Shown one piece after another: positions 45,020 to 53,901 of a DNA stretch of 64,000 nt. Below the pieces are notes generated by a model. The model was not told the origin of the DNA. It saw only the letters and a program-made list of their open reading frames with translations, and searched no databases. Made by a program: the position numbers and the translations under genes. The DNA comes from Belnapia arida (GTDB lineage Bacteria; Pseudomonadota; Alphaproteobacteria; Acetobacterales; Acetobacteraceae), in the NCBI RefSeq assembly GCF_016773205.1, contig NZ_JAETWB010000005.1, forward strand, positions 124,001 through 188,000, in the 5' to 3' direction. Positions within the stretch are counted from its first letter, which is position 1. Every line of letters starts with the position of its first letter.

Positions 45020-46510
45020 TTGCGACGAATTGCGAAGGTGGTGGTGGCACTGCTGGCCCTGGCGGCCATCGGGCTCGGCGGCTGGCGTCTGCATGCGGCG
45101 CGCGAGGGGGTGGTGGAGACGTCGCTGGCCGTCGGCGAGATTCCGGCGCGGGTGTTCCGGCCGGCCTCCGGTGCGGCGGGGCCGGTGTTGGTCGTGGCGC
45201 ATGGCTTCGCCGGATCTCAGCAGATGATGCAGGCCTTCGCCGTGACGCTGGCGCGGAACGGGTATGTGGCGGTGACCTTCGACTTCCCCGGGCATGGGCG
45301 GAATCCGGTGCCGCTGGCGGGTGGGCTGAGCGACGACCGGGCGGCGGCGGGGGCGCTGATGGCGGCGCTCGGGCGGGTGGTGGAGGCGGCGGGGCGGCTC
45401 GGCGACGGACGGCTGGCGCTGCTCGGGCACTCCATGGCGGCGGATATCGTGATGCGCTGGGCGGTGCCGCGGCCGGAGGTGGCGGCGATGGTCGCGCTCT
45501 CGGGCTTCGGGCCGGAGGTAACGGCGGACCGGCCACGCAACCTGCTGCTGCTGGTCGGGGCCTGGGAGCCCGGCTTCCTCCAGGAGGCGGCGCGGAAGGT
45601 GGTCGGCCCGGCGACGGAGGAGCGCGTCACCTACGGGCGGTTCGACGATGGGACGGGGCGGCGATACGCCCTCGCCGCGGGGGTGGAGCATATCGGCATC
45701 CTCTACAGCCGGGATGCGCTGGCGGAATCGCTTGCCTGGCTCGATGGCGTCTTCGGGCGGTTGGGCGACGGGTTCCTCGATATCCGCGGCGGGGCGCTGG
45801 CACTGCTCTTCGGGGGGTTGCTGGCGCTGGGCTGGCCGCTCTCGGCGCTGCTGCCGCGGGCGGTGGCGCGCGAGGAAGGCGGGGGGATGGGATGGCGGCG
45901 GTTCTGGGTCGTCGCGCTGGTGCCGGCGGTGGCGACGCCGCTGCTGCTGCGGCTGGTGCCGGGGCGGTTCCTGCCGCTGCTGCTCGGCGATTACCTCGCG
46001 CTGCATTGCGCGCTCTATGGCGTGCTGACGGGGCTGCTGATGTGGTGGCGGGGCGCGGGGTGGAGCAGGGCGCGGCCGGGACGGGTCGCGCTCGGGGCCA
46101 TCGGCGTTGCGGCCTATGCGATGCTCGGCTTCGGTGTGGCGATCGACCTGTTGCTGACGAGCTTCTTGCCGGTGGGGATGCGGGCCTGGCTGGTGCCGGC
46201 GATGCTCTGCGGGACGCTGCCCTGGTTCCTCGCCGATGAGTGGGCGGTGCGGGGGCCGCATGCGGCGCGCCTCGCGGCGCCGGCGACCAAGCTCGCCTTC
46301 CTCGTCTCGCTGCTCCTCGCCGTGGCGCTGGATCCGCGGCGGCTGTTCTTCCTCGTCATCATCGTGCCGGTGATGCTGTTCTTCCTTACTGTCTATGGGC
46401 TGGTGGGGCGGTGGAGCTGGCGGGCGACGGGGACGCCGCTGCCGGCGGCGATCGGGCATGCCCTGGCCCTGGCCTGGGCGCTGGCGGCTACCTTCCCGCT
46501 GGTGGAGTGA
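45020..46510 (+). CDS. Membrane-anchored alpha/beta hydrolase with polytopic C-terminal half
   Basis: Protein of 496 aa, TTG start at 45020. An N-terminal helix (MRRIAKVVVALLALAAIGLG) anchors an alpha/beta-hydrolase domain (about 35-250): PVLVVAHGFAGSQQMMQAFA with the oxyanion-hole HGF, FDFPGHGRN, and the nucleophile elbow LLGHSMAADIV with Ser in GHSMA; the His may be in VEHIGILYSRDAL. Residues 260-496 form about seven hydrophobic helices. I do not know a named family with this fusion. It faces crtI divergently across 54 bases and overlaps DUF3422 at its 3' end by 23 bases. The substrate may be a lipid or ester in the membrane; this is a guess. Confidence 0.75.
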   Translation: MRRIAKVVVALLALAAIGLGGWRLHAAREGVVETSLAVGEIPARVFRPASGAAGPVLVVAHGFAGSQQMMQAFAVTLARNGYVAVTFDFPGHGRNPVPLAGGLSDDRAAAGALMAALGRVVEAAGRLGDGRLALLGHSMAADIVMRWAVPRPEVAAMVALSGFGPEVTADRPRNLLLLVGAWEPGFLQEAARKVVGPATEERVTYGRFDDGTGRRYALAAGVEHIGILYSRDALAESLAWLDGVFGRLGDGFLDIRGGALALLFGGLLALGWPLSALLPRAVAREEGGGMGWRRFWVVALVPAVATPLLLRLVPGRFLPLLLGDYLALHCALYGVLTGLLMWWRGAGWSRARPGRVALGAIGVAAYAMLGFGVAIDLLLTSFLPVGMRAWLVPAMLCGTLPWFLADEWAVRGPHAARLAAPATKLAFLVSLLLAVALDPRRLFFLVIIVPVMLFFLTVYGLVGRWSWRATGTPLPAAIGHALALAWALAATFPLVE

Positions 46511-47792
46511 GGAACGTCGTGCGCCTCGTCACCACGTGGCGGAATTGGCGGATGCCGAGGGCGACGGCCACCGCGACAACCGGGATGGCGATGCCGGTGA
46601 CGACGTCGACATCGAGATGCAGGCCGGCGGCCTTCAGCCCCTTCGCCACATAGGCCACCAGGCCGACGATGTAGTAGGTGATGGCGGCGACGGAGAGGCC
46701 CTCGACCGTCTCCTGCAGGCGGAGCTGAAGCTGGGCGCGGCGGTCCATGTTGGCGAGCACCACCTGGTTCTGCTGCTCGCGCGTCAGGTCGACACGGGTC
46801 GAGAGCAGCTGGGTGGCGCGGGCAACGCGGCGGGAGAGCGCATCCTGCCGGGCGGCCATGGCGCGGCAGGTGTTCATGGCGGGGGCGAGGCGGCGCTCCA
46901 TGAATTCCTCGAGGGTCTGCATCCCTTCCATCCGGCCCTCGCGGAGCTCGGTGATGCGGCGATGGACGAGGGCGTGATAGGCCTCGGCGGCGCTGAAGCG
47001 GTAGAGGGTGCGGGCCTCGCGGCTTTCGGTCTCGGCGGCGAGGCGGGTGAGGCTGTCGAGCAGCTCCGGCTCGTCGGCGGCGCGGGCGGTGACGAGGGCT
47101 TCGGTTATCTCGGCCAGCTTGCGCTCGCTGGCGGTGATGGGCGGGCCGAGATCGCGCGCAAGCGGCAGGGCGAGCAGCGCCAGCATGCGGTAGGTGTCGA
47201 TCTCCAGCAGGCGCTGGATGAGGCGGCCCGCCTGCCGCGGGGTGGTGCGGATATCCTCGACGAGGATTCGGCTGAAGCCGCCATGGATGCGGAAATCGGT
47301 GACGACGCGGGCGGCACCGCCGCTCATCGTGCCGCCGATGAGGCTGTTGCCGGCGAAGAGGCGGTCGGCGAGCGCATCCGGCTCGGCCTCATCGGCGGGG
47401 AGCAGGGCGAGGTGGGTTGCGACGAGCAGCTCGCCCGGCAGCGCCTGCACCCAGCCGGGCGGCAGGGCGGCGATGGCGGGGCTGGCGAAGGGATCGGCCG
47501 CATCGGCGCCGGGGGTGATCACCATGATGCGGCTGAACTCGGTGTGGCGCTCCCATTTCAGCCGGAAGGGGCCGAAATCGGCGCTGAAATGACTGGCGCC
47601 GGGCAGCGGCGGCGGGATGGCGGAGCGGCGGGCGAGGTCGCAGACCGCCTCCCAGGAGGCGTCGCGGCGGGCCGGGTCGGTCAGCAGGGCGAGGTAGGAG
47701 AGGCGGAGCGGCGGGGCCAGGGCCTCGGGCGGGCGGGCATGGACCTCGTCGTTCAGTTCGAGGCGCTGGGGGTGCGAGGGCGGGAGGATCAT
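46488..47792 (-). CDS. DUF3422 family protein, translationally coupled to bchO
   Basis: Protein of 434 aa matching DUF3422: HPQRLELNDEVHARPPEALA at the N-terminus is the family signature, FHKLE-like WERHTEFSRIMVITPGAD follows, then helical sections and two C-terminal membrane helices (about 365-385 and 393-415, AITYYIVGLVAYVAKGLKAA and TGIAIPVVAVAVALGIRQFR). Its function is unknown. The ATG overlaps the bchO stop as ATGA, so it is translated from the Mg-chelatase bchIDO message. That makes a role in pigment or membrane biogenesis a reasonable hypothesis, not a demonstrated one. Confidence 0.88.
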   Translation of the reverse strand: MILPPSHPQRLELNDEVHARPPEALAPPLRLSYLALLTDPARRDASWEAVCDLARRSAIPPPLPGASHFSADFGPFRLKWERHTEFSRIMVITPGADAADPFASPAIAALPPGWVQALPGELLVATHLALLPADEAEPDALADRLFAGNSLIGGTMSGGAARVVTDFRIHGGFSRILVEDIRTTPRQAGRLIQRLLEIDTYRMLALLALPLARDLGPPITASERKLAEITEALVTARAADEPELLDSLTRLAAETESREARTLYRFSAAEAYHALVHRRITELREGRMEGMQTLEEFMERRLAPAMNTCRAMAARQDALSRRVARATQLLSTRVDLTREQQNQVVLANMDRRAQLQLRLQETVEGLSVAAITYYIVGLVAYVAKGLKAAGLHLDVDVVTGIAIPVVAVAVALGIRQFRHVVTRRTTFLTPPAGR

Positions 47793-48688
47793 GCCTCGGC
47801 GAGGGAGGCGAGGCCCAGTTCCTCGGCCAGGCTGGTGATGAGGGCTGCGATGCGCTCCGGCTGCTCCTCATGCGCGAGGTGGCCGAGGGTGGGGAGCGGG
47901 ATGACGCGGAGGCCGGGGAGCATCGCCTTGAGGCGGCGGGCATCGGCAGGGGGGATGGTGCGGTCGGCGCCACCGACCAGCAGGATCAGCGGCGGCTTCA
48001 GGCGGCGGAGGTCGCGCAGCAGGGGGTGGAGGTCCCAATTCGCCATCATGCCCAGGGCGGCGGCGACATGGGCGGGGCGGCGGACCAGGCGGGCATAGAG
48101 CTCGACGCCGCGCGGATCGAGGGCGGAGCCGGTGTCGCGCAGCAGGCGCTCGACGACGCTGCGCTCGGCGGCGCGGCGGGCGAAGAACCAGGGGACGGCG
48201 GGCACCCCGGCGAGCATTCGGGCGATGGGGGAGAAGACCTGGCCGGCGAAGCCTTCGAAGGGCAGCAGCGCGGCGTTGAGGCCGATGACGGCGCGTGGGG
48301 CAATGCCGGCGTCGAGCGTCATGCGGGCGAGGATGGCGGCGCCGGCGGAATGGCCGGCGGCGAGGTCCGGCGGGAGGCCGAGCGTGCGGGTCAGCTCGGT
48401 CAGGGCGCGGGCCATCACCGGCAGGGACAGGCGGGCGCCGGTGGGCGTGTCGGTAAAGCCGTGGCCGGGGAGGTCGGGGGCGACCACGGTGAAGCGGCTG
48501 GCGAGCAGCGGGAGCAGGCCGCGCCAGGAATGGGTCGCAGCGCCGGTGCCATGGGCGAGGAGCAGCACGGGCCCCTCCCCCGCCACCTGGACATGCCAGC
48601 GGAAGCCGGCGGCCCTGACGAAGCGGCTGGCGGAGCGGTTCGGCCAGTCGCGACCGTCGGTCGCCCAGTCCGGGCGGTTGGAGGTCAT
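47789..48688 (-). CDS. bchO: BchO alpha/beta hydrolase of the Mg-chelatase operon
   Basis: Alpha/beta-fold protein of 299 aa. PDWATDGRDWPNRSASRFVR is the typical BchO start, followed by GPVLLLAHGTGAATHSWRGL, APDLPGHGFTD and the nucleophile elbow AAGHSAGAAIL, with Asp in LLVGGADRTIPP and His in PTLGHLAHEEQP. The biochemical role of BchO is unsettled, but the gene regularly accompanies bchI and bchD. Its ATG overlaps the bchD stop, and DUF3422 overlaps its own stop. Confidence 0.93.
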   Translation of the reverse strand: MTSNRPDWATDGRDWPNRSASRFVRAAGFRWHVQVAGEGPVLLLAHGTGAATHSWRGLLPLLASRFTVVAPDLPGHGFTDTPTGARLSLPVMARALTELTRTLGLPPDLAAGHSAGAAILARMTLDAGIAPRAVIGLNAALLPFEGFAGQVFSPIARMLAGVPAVPWFFARRAAERSVVERLLRDTGSALDPRGVELYARLVRRPAHVAAALGMMANWDLHPLLRDLRRLKPPLILLVGGADRTIPPADARRLKAMLPGLRVIPLPTLGHLAHEEQPERIAALITSLAEELGLASLAEA

Positions 48689-50385
48689 CCTTGCCGGACC
48701 GCCCGGGAGATGGCGGCGGCGTCGGCATAGGGGAGCGGGATGTAGCGGCCGCCCAGGGCCGCGGCGAGGCTGCGGCCGGCCTCTTGCGGGCGGGGCGAGG
48801 TGTCGACCAGCAGCGCGGCGATGCGGGCGGCGCGGAGGGCGCGGGCGGCCTCCAGCGCCTCGGCCATGGCCCGCTCGCGGCCGGGCCTGCCGTCGCGGGC
48901 TATGTTGGCACGGCCATCGGTCAGCAGGACCAGCAGCGGGGTCTGGCCGCGGCGCTGGATGGCATCCGCCAGCGCCAGGGCCCCGTCGAGGGCCGAGGCG
49001 ATGGGGGTGCCGCCGCCGCCGGGCAGGGCGGCCAGGCTGCGGCGGGCGCGGACCAGGGAATGGGTCGGCGGCAGGAGGAGTTCGGCGCCGGTGCCGCGGA
49101 AGGCGAGGAGCGCGACGCGGTCGCGGCGGACATAGCATTCGGCGAGCAGCAGCTCGACCGCGCCCTTCGCCTCGGCCAGGCGGTGCAGGGCGGCGGAGCC
49201 GGAGGCATCGACGAGGAAGAGCGTCGCCGTCTCCGAGCGCTGCTGGAAGCGGCGGATGCGGATGTCCTCGCGGGCGATGCGGAGGCGTGGGCTACCGCCG
49301 CCGCGCAGGCGCTGCCAGGGGGCGGCGGCGCGGAGGGTATCGACCAGGGCGAGGCGGGCGCCGCCGCGCAGTTCGCCGGGGCGGCTGCCGATGGGGCGGC
49401 CGCGCAGGGGCGAGGCGCGGCGGGTGCCGGAGGTGCCGGGCGTGCGGGTGCGGGCGGGGGCGAGGCGAAGCTGGTCCAGGAGCCCGGCGGGGATGGCGGC
49501 CTCGACGGCGGCGAGGAGGATCTCGCCCATCTGCTCGGGGCTGGGCTGGGGGGGCTGGTCCTCGGCCGTCTCGGGCGGCGGGGGTGGCGCCTCCGGCTCG
49601 GGGGCGGCGGGGGCCTGGGTGGCGCGGGGGCCGAGGACGAGGCGGGCGGCCAGCGCCGCATCCTCTTCGGCCACCGCCTCGCGCCCAGCCAGGGCGGCGG
49701 CGGCGCGGGCAAGGCGCAGCGCCAGCAAGGGCGGGCGGAGGCTGTCGATGCCGAGGGCGGCGGCGGTGGCACAGAGCGCCTCCAGCACGTCCGGGCCGGC
49801 AAGGATGCGGGGGAGCAGGGCGCGGGCGGCGATGATCTGACCGGCGGTGGGGGTGAGCGCCGTGGTGGCGGAGGGCGGGATCGGGGTGAGGTCGAGGCGG
49901 AGGGCCAGGCGGTCCAGCAGCGCCGCGGGCGGGGATTCGTCGGGCCCGATCCCTTCGTCGAGGGCGATGAGCGTGATGCGGGCGGGGGCGCGGAGGGTGA
50001 GGCCGTCGCGCTCGGCGGCGACCTCACCGGTGTCCAGCGCGGCGGCGAGGCGGGCAGCGGTGCCAAGGGCCAGGCGCTCGGCCATCGCCAGGAGAAGGAG
50101 GCCGCCATCGGCCTCGGCGAGGAGGCCGCGCTCGGCGACGGGGCGGCCGGATTGCAGCGTGGCGGCGAGGTCGAGGCCGCCGAGCAGGCGGGAATCGGCG
50201 ATGCCGGGGGGCAGGCGGCGCCAGGGCGTCGCCGGCGGCAGAAGGCCGCGCAGCAGGGCGAGCCAGGCGTCGCGCACCGGGCCTGGCGGGGCGCGAAGGG
50301 TGGCGCCGCCGAGCCCGGCCGGGTCGATGGCCAGGAGGGCGGCGGCCCGCGCGGCATCGACCCAGGGCTCGGCGGTTGAGGTCAC
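48685..50385 (-). CDS. bchD: Magnesium chelatase subunit D
   Basis: Protein of 566 aa, GTG start at 50385 overlapping the bchI stop. The N-terminal half is an AAA-type region without an intact Walker A. Residues about 255-290 are Pro/Glu-rich (EPEAPPPPPETAEDQPPQPS), the usual linker. The C-terminal VWA domain contains ATLFLVDASGSAALHRLAEA with the metal-site DASGS and ECYVRRDRVALLAFRGTGAE. BchD forms a hexameric platform with BchI that drives Mg2+ insertion by BchH. Confidence 0.95.
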   Translation of the reverse strand: MTSTAEPWVDAARAAALLAIDPAGLGGATLRAPPGPVRDAWLALLRGLLPPATPWRRLPPGIADSRLLGGLDLAATLQSGRPVAERGLLAEADGGLLLLAMAERLALGTAARLAAALDTGEVAAERDGLTLRAPARITLIALDEGIGPDESPPAALLDRLALRLDLTPIPPSATTALTPTAGQIIAARALLPRILAGPDVLEALCATAAALGIDSLRPPLLALRLARAAAALAGREAVAEEDAALAARLVLGPRATQAPAAPEPEAPPPPPETAEDQPPQPSPEQMGEILLAAVEAAIPAGLLDQLRLAPARTRTPGTSGTRRASPLRGRPIGSRPGELRGGARLALVDTLRAAAPWQRLRGGGSPRLRIAREDIRIRRFQQRSETATLFLVDASGSAALHRLAEAKGAVELLLAECYVRRDRVALLAFRGTGAELLLPPTHSLVRARRSLAALPGGGGTPIASALDGALALADAIQRRGQTPLLVLLTDGRANIARDGRPGRERAMAEALEAARALRAARIAALLVDTSPRPQEAGRSLAAALGGRYIPLPYADAAAISRAVRQG

Positions 50386-51404
50386 GGGACGAAGACCTCG
50401 GCGATGGCGCGTTCGACCCTCGTCGTGGAGACGGCCTCGTCCAGCGGGTTGCGGCGGAGGCGGTGGCGGAGCGCGGGCGGGGCGACGCGGCGGAGGGCGG
50501 TGTCGTCCACCTCGGCCTCGCCCTCGAAGGCGGCCAGGGCGCGGGCGGCGCGGATGAGGGTCAATTCGCCACGGAGGCCGTCGGTGCCGAGGGCGAGGCA
50601 GAGGCGGGCGGCGCGTTCCAGCGCAGCATCGGGGAGCGTGATGTCGGGCAGGCGGGTGCGGGCGGTGAGGATGCGGTGCCGCAGCGTCGCTTCCGCGCCG
50701 GACCAGTGGGCGGTGAAGGCGGCCGCGTCGCGCTCGAAGGCGTCGCGGCGGCGGATGACCTCGATGCGGCTGGGCAGGTCGCGCGGCGTCGTCACCTCGA
50801 CCGAGAGGCCGAAGCGGTCGAGGAGCTGGGGACGAAGTTCCCCTTCCTCGGGGTTGCCGCTGCCGACCAGGACGAAGCGGGCGGGGTGGCGGATGGAGAG
50901 GCCCTCGCGCTCCACGACGTTCTCGCCGGACGCGGCGACGTCGAGCAGCAGGTCGACCAGGTGGTCCTCCAGCAGGTTCACCTCGTCGATGTAGAGGAAG
51001 CCGCGATGGGCGCGGGCGAGCAGGCCGGGCTCGAAGACCTTCACCCCTTCGGCCAGGGCGCGCTGGATGTCGAGGGCGCCCAGCACGCGGTCCTCCGTCG
51101 CGCCGAGCGGCAGGTCCACGACGGGAACGGGCGCCATGGCGGTGCGGAGCGGACGGCGGCCGCGGCATTCGGCGCAGAGCGATGGCTCGTCACCAGGGTC
51201 GCAGCGATAGGGGCAGCCCTCGATGACGGGGATCTCGGGTAGCAGGGCGGCGAGCGCGCGGATGGCGGTGGACTTGCCGGTGCCGCGGTCGCCGAAGACG
51301 AGAACGCCGCCGATGCCGGGGTCGATGGCGGCGATGAGGATCGCCAACTTCATCTCCTCCTGCCCGACGATGGCGGAGAAGGGGAAGGCGCGCCGCCCGG
51401 TCAC
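50382..51404 (-). CDS. bchI: Magnesium chelatase ATPase subunit I
   Basis: AAA+ ATPase of 340 aa. The N-terminal FPFSAIVGQEEMKLAILIAA is the chelatase signature. Walker A is FGDRGTGKSTAIRALAALLP, Walker B is GFLYIDEVNLLEDHLVDLLL, followed by FVLVGSGNPEEGELRPQLLD (sensor 1). It powers Mg2+ insertion into protoporphyrin IX with BchD and BchH. It lies 49 bases downstream of the HiPIP gene on the same strand and is coupled to bchD by overlapping stop and start codons. Confidence 0.97.
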   Translation of the reverse strand: MTGRRAFPFSAIVGQEEMKLAILIAAIDPGIGGVLVFGDRGTGKSTAIRALAALLPEIPVIEGCPYRCDPGDEPSLCAECRGRRPLRTAMAPVPVVDLPLGATEDRVLGALDIQRALAEGVKVFEPGLLARAHRGFLYIDEVNLLEDHLVDLLLDVAASGENVVEREGLSIRHPARFVLVGSGNPEEGELRPQLLDRFGLSVEVTTPRDLPSRIEVIRRRDAFERDAAAFTAHWSGAEATLRHRILTARTRLPDITLPDAALERAARLCLALGTDGLRGELTLIRAARALAAFEGEAEVDDTALRRVAPPALRHRLRRNPLDEAVSTTRVERAIAEVFVP

Positions 51405-51453
51405 GGCCGCCTCCCTCCGGCCGGCGCGGCGAGCGGGCCGCGCCGGGTCTGCT

Positions 51454-51726
51454 TCAGCCCTTCGCGGCCCAGACTGCGCACCAGCCCTCGGGCTTGATCT
51501 CGCCGTTGACGATGGCGCAGGCGTTCGGCGGCTGAAAATGCAGGCAGCCGTCGCACCGTTGGCCGTCCTTTGGCTGGACCTGGTACATCACCATCTCGGG
51601 GGCAAGCTTGTCCTGCGCCCGCGCGGTGGCAATGGCGACCGGCGCCAGGGCCGCGAGGCCGGCGATCTGAAGGCCAGTCCTCTGCAGGAATTCGCGGCGC
51701 GCCTGCGGCTTTCTCGTCCTGTCCAT
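51454..51726 (-). CDS. High-potential iron-sulfur protein (HiPIP)
   Basis: Periplasmic Fe4S4 electron carrier of 90 aa. The N-terminus has a clear twin-arginine signal, ARREFLQ at residues 9-15, followed by a hydrophobic stretch and cleavage near ARAQ; Tat export fits a protein folded with its cluster. The four cluster Cys are 58, 61, 70 and 83 (QRCDGCLHF, NACAIVNG and GWCAVWAA), and GWCAVWA is the HiPIP C-terminal signature. HiPIPs reduce the tetraheme PufC in many purple bacteria. Its place between hemA and bchI supports that job here. A Fur-like palindrome lies about 90 bases upstream. Confidence 0.94.
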   Translation of the reverse strand: MDRTRKPQARREFLQRTGLQIAGLAALAPVAIATARAQDKLAPEMVMYQVQPKDGQRCDGCLHFQPPNACAIVNGEIKPEGWCAVWAAKG

Positions 51727-51816
51727 GTCTCGCTTGTCCTCCTCCTGTGGCCCGGCCCACGAAGCTTGGGCCCGGATTCAGATTTGCCAAGCGCAGCAAG
51801 GAGGGAATTCGTTCCA

Positions 51817-51831
51817 TGAGAATGATTCTCA
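51817..51831. promoter_or_regulatory. Fur-like 7-1-7 palindrome between hemA and the HiPIP gene
   Basis: TGAGAATGATTCTCA is a perfect 7-1-7 palindrome that agrees with the Fur consensus TGATAATNATTATCA at all but two positions. It overlaps the hemA stop codon and lies 90 bases upstream of the HiPIP start. Iron-dependent control of the Fe-S carrier (and perhaps the genes beyond it) is a reasonable inference. A weak hairpin (51754-51772) lies between this site and the HiPIP gene. Confidence 0.6.
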
Positions 51832-53040
51832 AGCCGCGCGCTGGAGGCTGAACTGCGACCAGATCTCGGACAGTGCCGAGACGAGATGGTCGATATCCGC
51901 CGCGCTGTGCAACGGGCCGGGGGTGAAGCGCAGCCGCTCCGTGCCGCGCGGCACCGTCGGGTAGTTGATCGGCTGGACGTAGATTCCGTAGTGGTCCAGC
52001 AACAGGTCGCTAATCTGCTTGCAGACCACCGGGTCGCGCACCATCACCGGGACGATGTGGCTCGGGTTCTCCAGATGCGGCACGCCGGCGGCGTCGAGCT
52101 TGGCGCGGAGTTGCGAGGCGTTCGCATGCAGCAGGTCGCGCTCGACGCTGCTCTCCTTGAGATGGCGGATGCTGGCGATGACACCGGCTGCCGCCGCGGG
52201 CGGCATGGAGGTGGTGAAGATGAAGCCCGAGGCGTAGGAGCGGACGAAGTCGCACATCGCGGCGGAGCCGGCGATGTAGCCGCCGACGACGCCGAAGGCC
52301 TTGGCCAGCGTGCCCTCGATGACGGTGAGGCGATGGGCGACGCCGTCGCGCTCGGTGACGCCCCCTCCCCGCTTGCCGTAGAGGCCGACGGCATGGACCT
52401 CGTCGATATAGGTCATCGCGCCGTATTCCTCGGCGATGTCGCAGAGCTCGGCGATGGGGGCGATGTCGCCGTCCATCGAGTAGACGCTCTCGAAGGCGAC
52501 GAGCTTCGGCGTCTCCGGGTCGAGTTCGGTGAGGATGCGGCGGAGGTCGGCCGGGTCGTTATGGGCGAAGACGCGGCGCTCGGCGCGGCTGTGGCGGATG
52601 CCCTCGATCATCGAGGCGTGGTTCAGCTCGTCGGAGACGATGACGCAGCCGGGCATGCGCGAGGCGAGCGTCGAGAGCGTCGCCCAGTTCGACATGTAGC
52701 CGCTGTTGAAGAGCAGCGCGGCCTCCGTGCCGTGGAGGTCGGCGAGCTCCTGCTCGAGCATGACGTGGTAGTGGTTGGTGCCGGCGATGTTGCGCGTGCC
52801 GCCGGCGCCGGCGCCGCACTTGTCGAGCGCCTCATGCATCGCGGCGAGCACCTTCGGGTGCTGGCCCATGCCGAGATAGTCGTTGGAACACCAGACCGTC
52901 ACCTGCTGCTGGCCGCGCGGGCGGTGGTGCGTCGCGTAGGGGAAGGCGCCGGCCTGGCGTTCGAGGTCGGCGAAGACGCGGTAGCGGCCTTCGCGGTGGA
53001 GGGCGCCGATCTGCTTCCGGAAGAACGCCTCGTAGTTCAT
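51829..53040 (-). CDS. hemA: 5-aminolevulinate synthase
   Basis: Condenses glycine and succinyl-CoA to 5-aminolevulinate with PLP, the first step of tetrapyrrole synthesis. Protein of 403 aa. Seen: [48 protein letters not shown]-type [20 protein letters not shown], the PLP Asp in [12 protein letters not shown], and the Schiff-base Lys in [17 protein letters not shown]. This PGC-linked copy supplies bacteriochlorophyll. It follows puhE after 30 bases, and its stop lies in the Fur-like site. Confidence 0.97.
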   Translation of the reverse strand: MNYEAFFRKQIGALHREGRYRVFADLERQAGAFPYATHHRPRGQQQVTVWCSNDYLGMGQHPKVLAAMHEALDKCGAGAGGTRNIAGTNHYHVMLEQELADLHGTEAALLFNSGYMSNWATLSTLASRMPGCVIVSDELNHASMIEGIRHSRAERRVFAHNDPADLRRILTELDPETPKLVAFESVYSMDGDIAPIAELCDIAEEYGAMTYIDEVHAVGLYGKRGGGVTERDGVAHRLTVIEGTLAKAFGVVGGYIAGSAAMCDFVRSYASGFIFTTSMPPAAAAGVIASIRHLKESSVERDLLHANASQLRAKLDAAGVPHLENPSHIVPVMVRDPVVCKQISDLLLDHYGIYVQPINYPTVPRGTERLRFTPGPLHSAADIDHLVSALSEIWSQFSLQRAA

Positions 53041-53070
53041 CGTCCCCTCTCCCTTTCAGGGCTTATGGCT

Positions 53071-53895
53071 TCAGGCGGCGGGGCGCAGCACGCGCAGGTG
53101 CTGAGGCTCCGCCTCCACCACGGCCGGTGCGGCCGGGCGGCGTGACTTCATGCTCCAGTTCCAGAGGGCTTCCGCCGGGATGGGGAGTACCAGGAACCAG
53201 TGTTCGAGAATGGCGAGCGCGGTCAGCACGCCGAGGAAGGTGAAGCCGGCAGCCTCGAAGTCGCTGGCCCCGCCGGCCAGGGCACGGTGGAAGAACCAGG
53301 CGCAGAGCAGCGTGCCGCCGGTGACGGAGAGCGGGAAGAGCAGGTTCATCGGCTTGCGGGCGAAGAAGCTGCCGAGATAGGCAAGGTGCGGCGGCAAGAA
53401 CTGCTCGTTGAGGTTCCGCACGCCGAGAAAGACGTTCAGCTTGGCACTCTGCCGCATGCCCCAGAGCAGCAGGAAGGTCCAGGCGCCGATCTGGTTCGGC
53501 TGGCCCCAAGTCAGCGCCAGGACCGCGACGGCGCCGGCGACGATCGCCAGCTCATGGTGGAGGATGGTGAGCACGGCGAGGCGGAAGCGCGGCCAGCCGG
53601 TGCAGCCCGGTGGGCAGGGCGCACGGCGGGGCCCGGTGGCGAAGCCCATGAGGAAGGCCATCTCCTGCCAAGCCCAGGCGAGCAGGCCGCAGGAGAAGGC
53701 GCAGTAGGCGCCGAGGGGCGAGGCGTCCGCGCTACTGGCGGCCAGGCCCCAGAGGGCGGCGCCGAGCATCGCGGTCGCGCCCAGCATGCTGCGCCGATAG
53801 GTCCGCGCCGGCAGCCCGTCCAGCCAGATGATCGCCCCGGTGCTGAACCACCAGACGAACAGCGCATAGAGGGCGGGCAGACCATAATCGGCCAT
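53071..53895 (-). CDS. puhE: Photosynthetic complex assembly protein PuhE
   Basis: Multi-span membrane protein of 274 aa with about seven hydrophobic helices. The sequence FVWWFSTGAIIWLDGLPART at the start, FSCGLLAWAWQEMAFLMGFA, and KLNVFLGVRNLNEQFLPPHL are characteristic of PuhE (DUF3623). In Rhodobacter it influences reaction-centre and bacteriochlorophyll levels. It starts six bases after acsF and precedes hemA, the conserved acsF-puhE-hemA order. Confidence 0.93.
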   Translation of the reverse strand: MADYGLPALYALFVWWFSTGAIIWLDGLPARTYRRSMLGATAMLGAALWGLAASSADASPLGAYCAFSCGLLAWAWQEMAFLMGFATGPRRAPCPPGCTGWPRFRLAVLTILHHELAIVAGAVAVLALTWGQPNQIGAWTFLLLWGMRQSAKLNVFLGVRNLNEQFLPPHLAYLGSFFARKPMNLLFPLSVTGGTLLCAWFFHRALAGGASDFEAAGFTFLGVLTALAILEHWFLVLPIPAEALWNWSMKSRRPAAPAVVEAEPQHLRVLRPAA

Positions 53896-53901
53896 GGGGC
53901 G

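Noticed and set aside
44966-46459. N-terminal extension of crtI to 1011 residues
   Set aside because: The extension is antisense to the membrane hydrolase, Arg/His/Pro-rich, and precedes a normal CrtI N-terminus at 44965.
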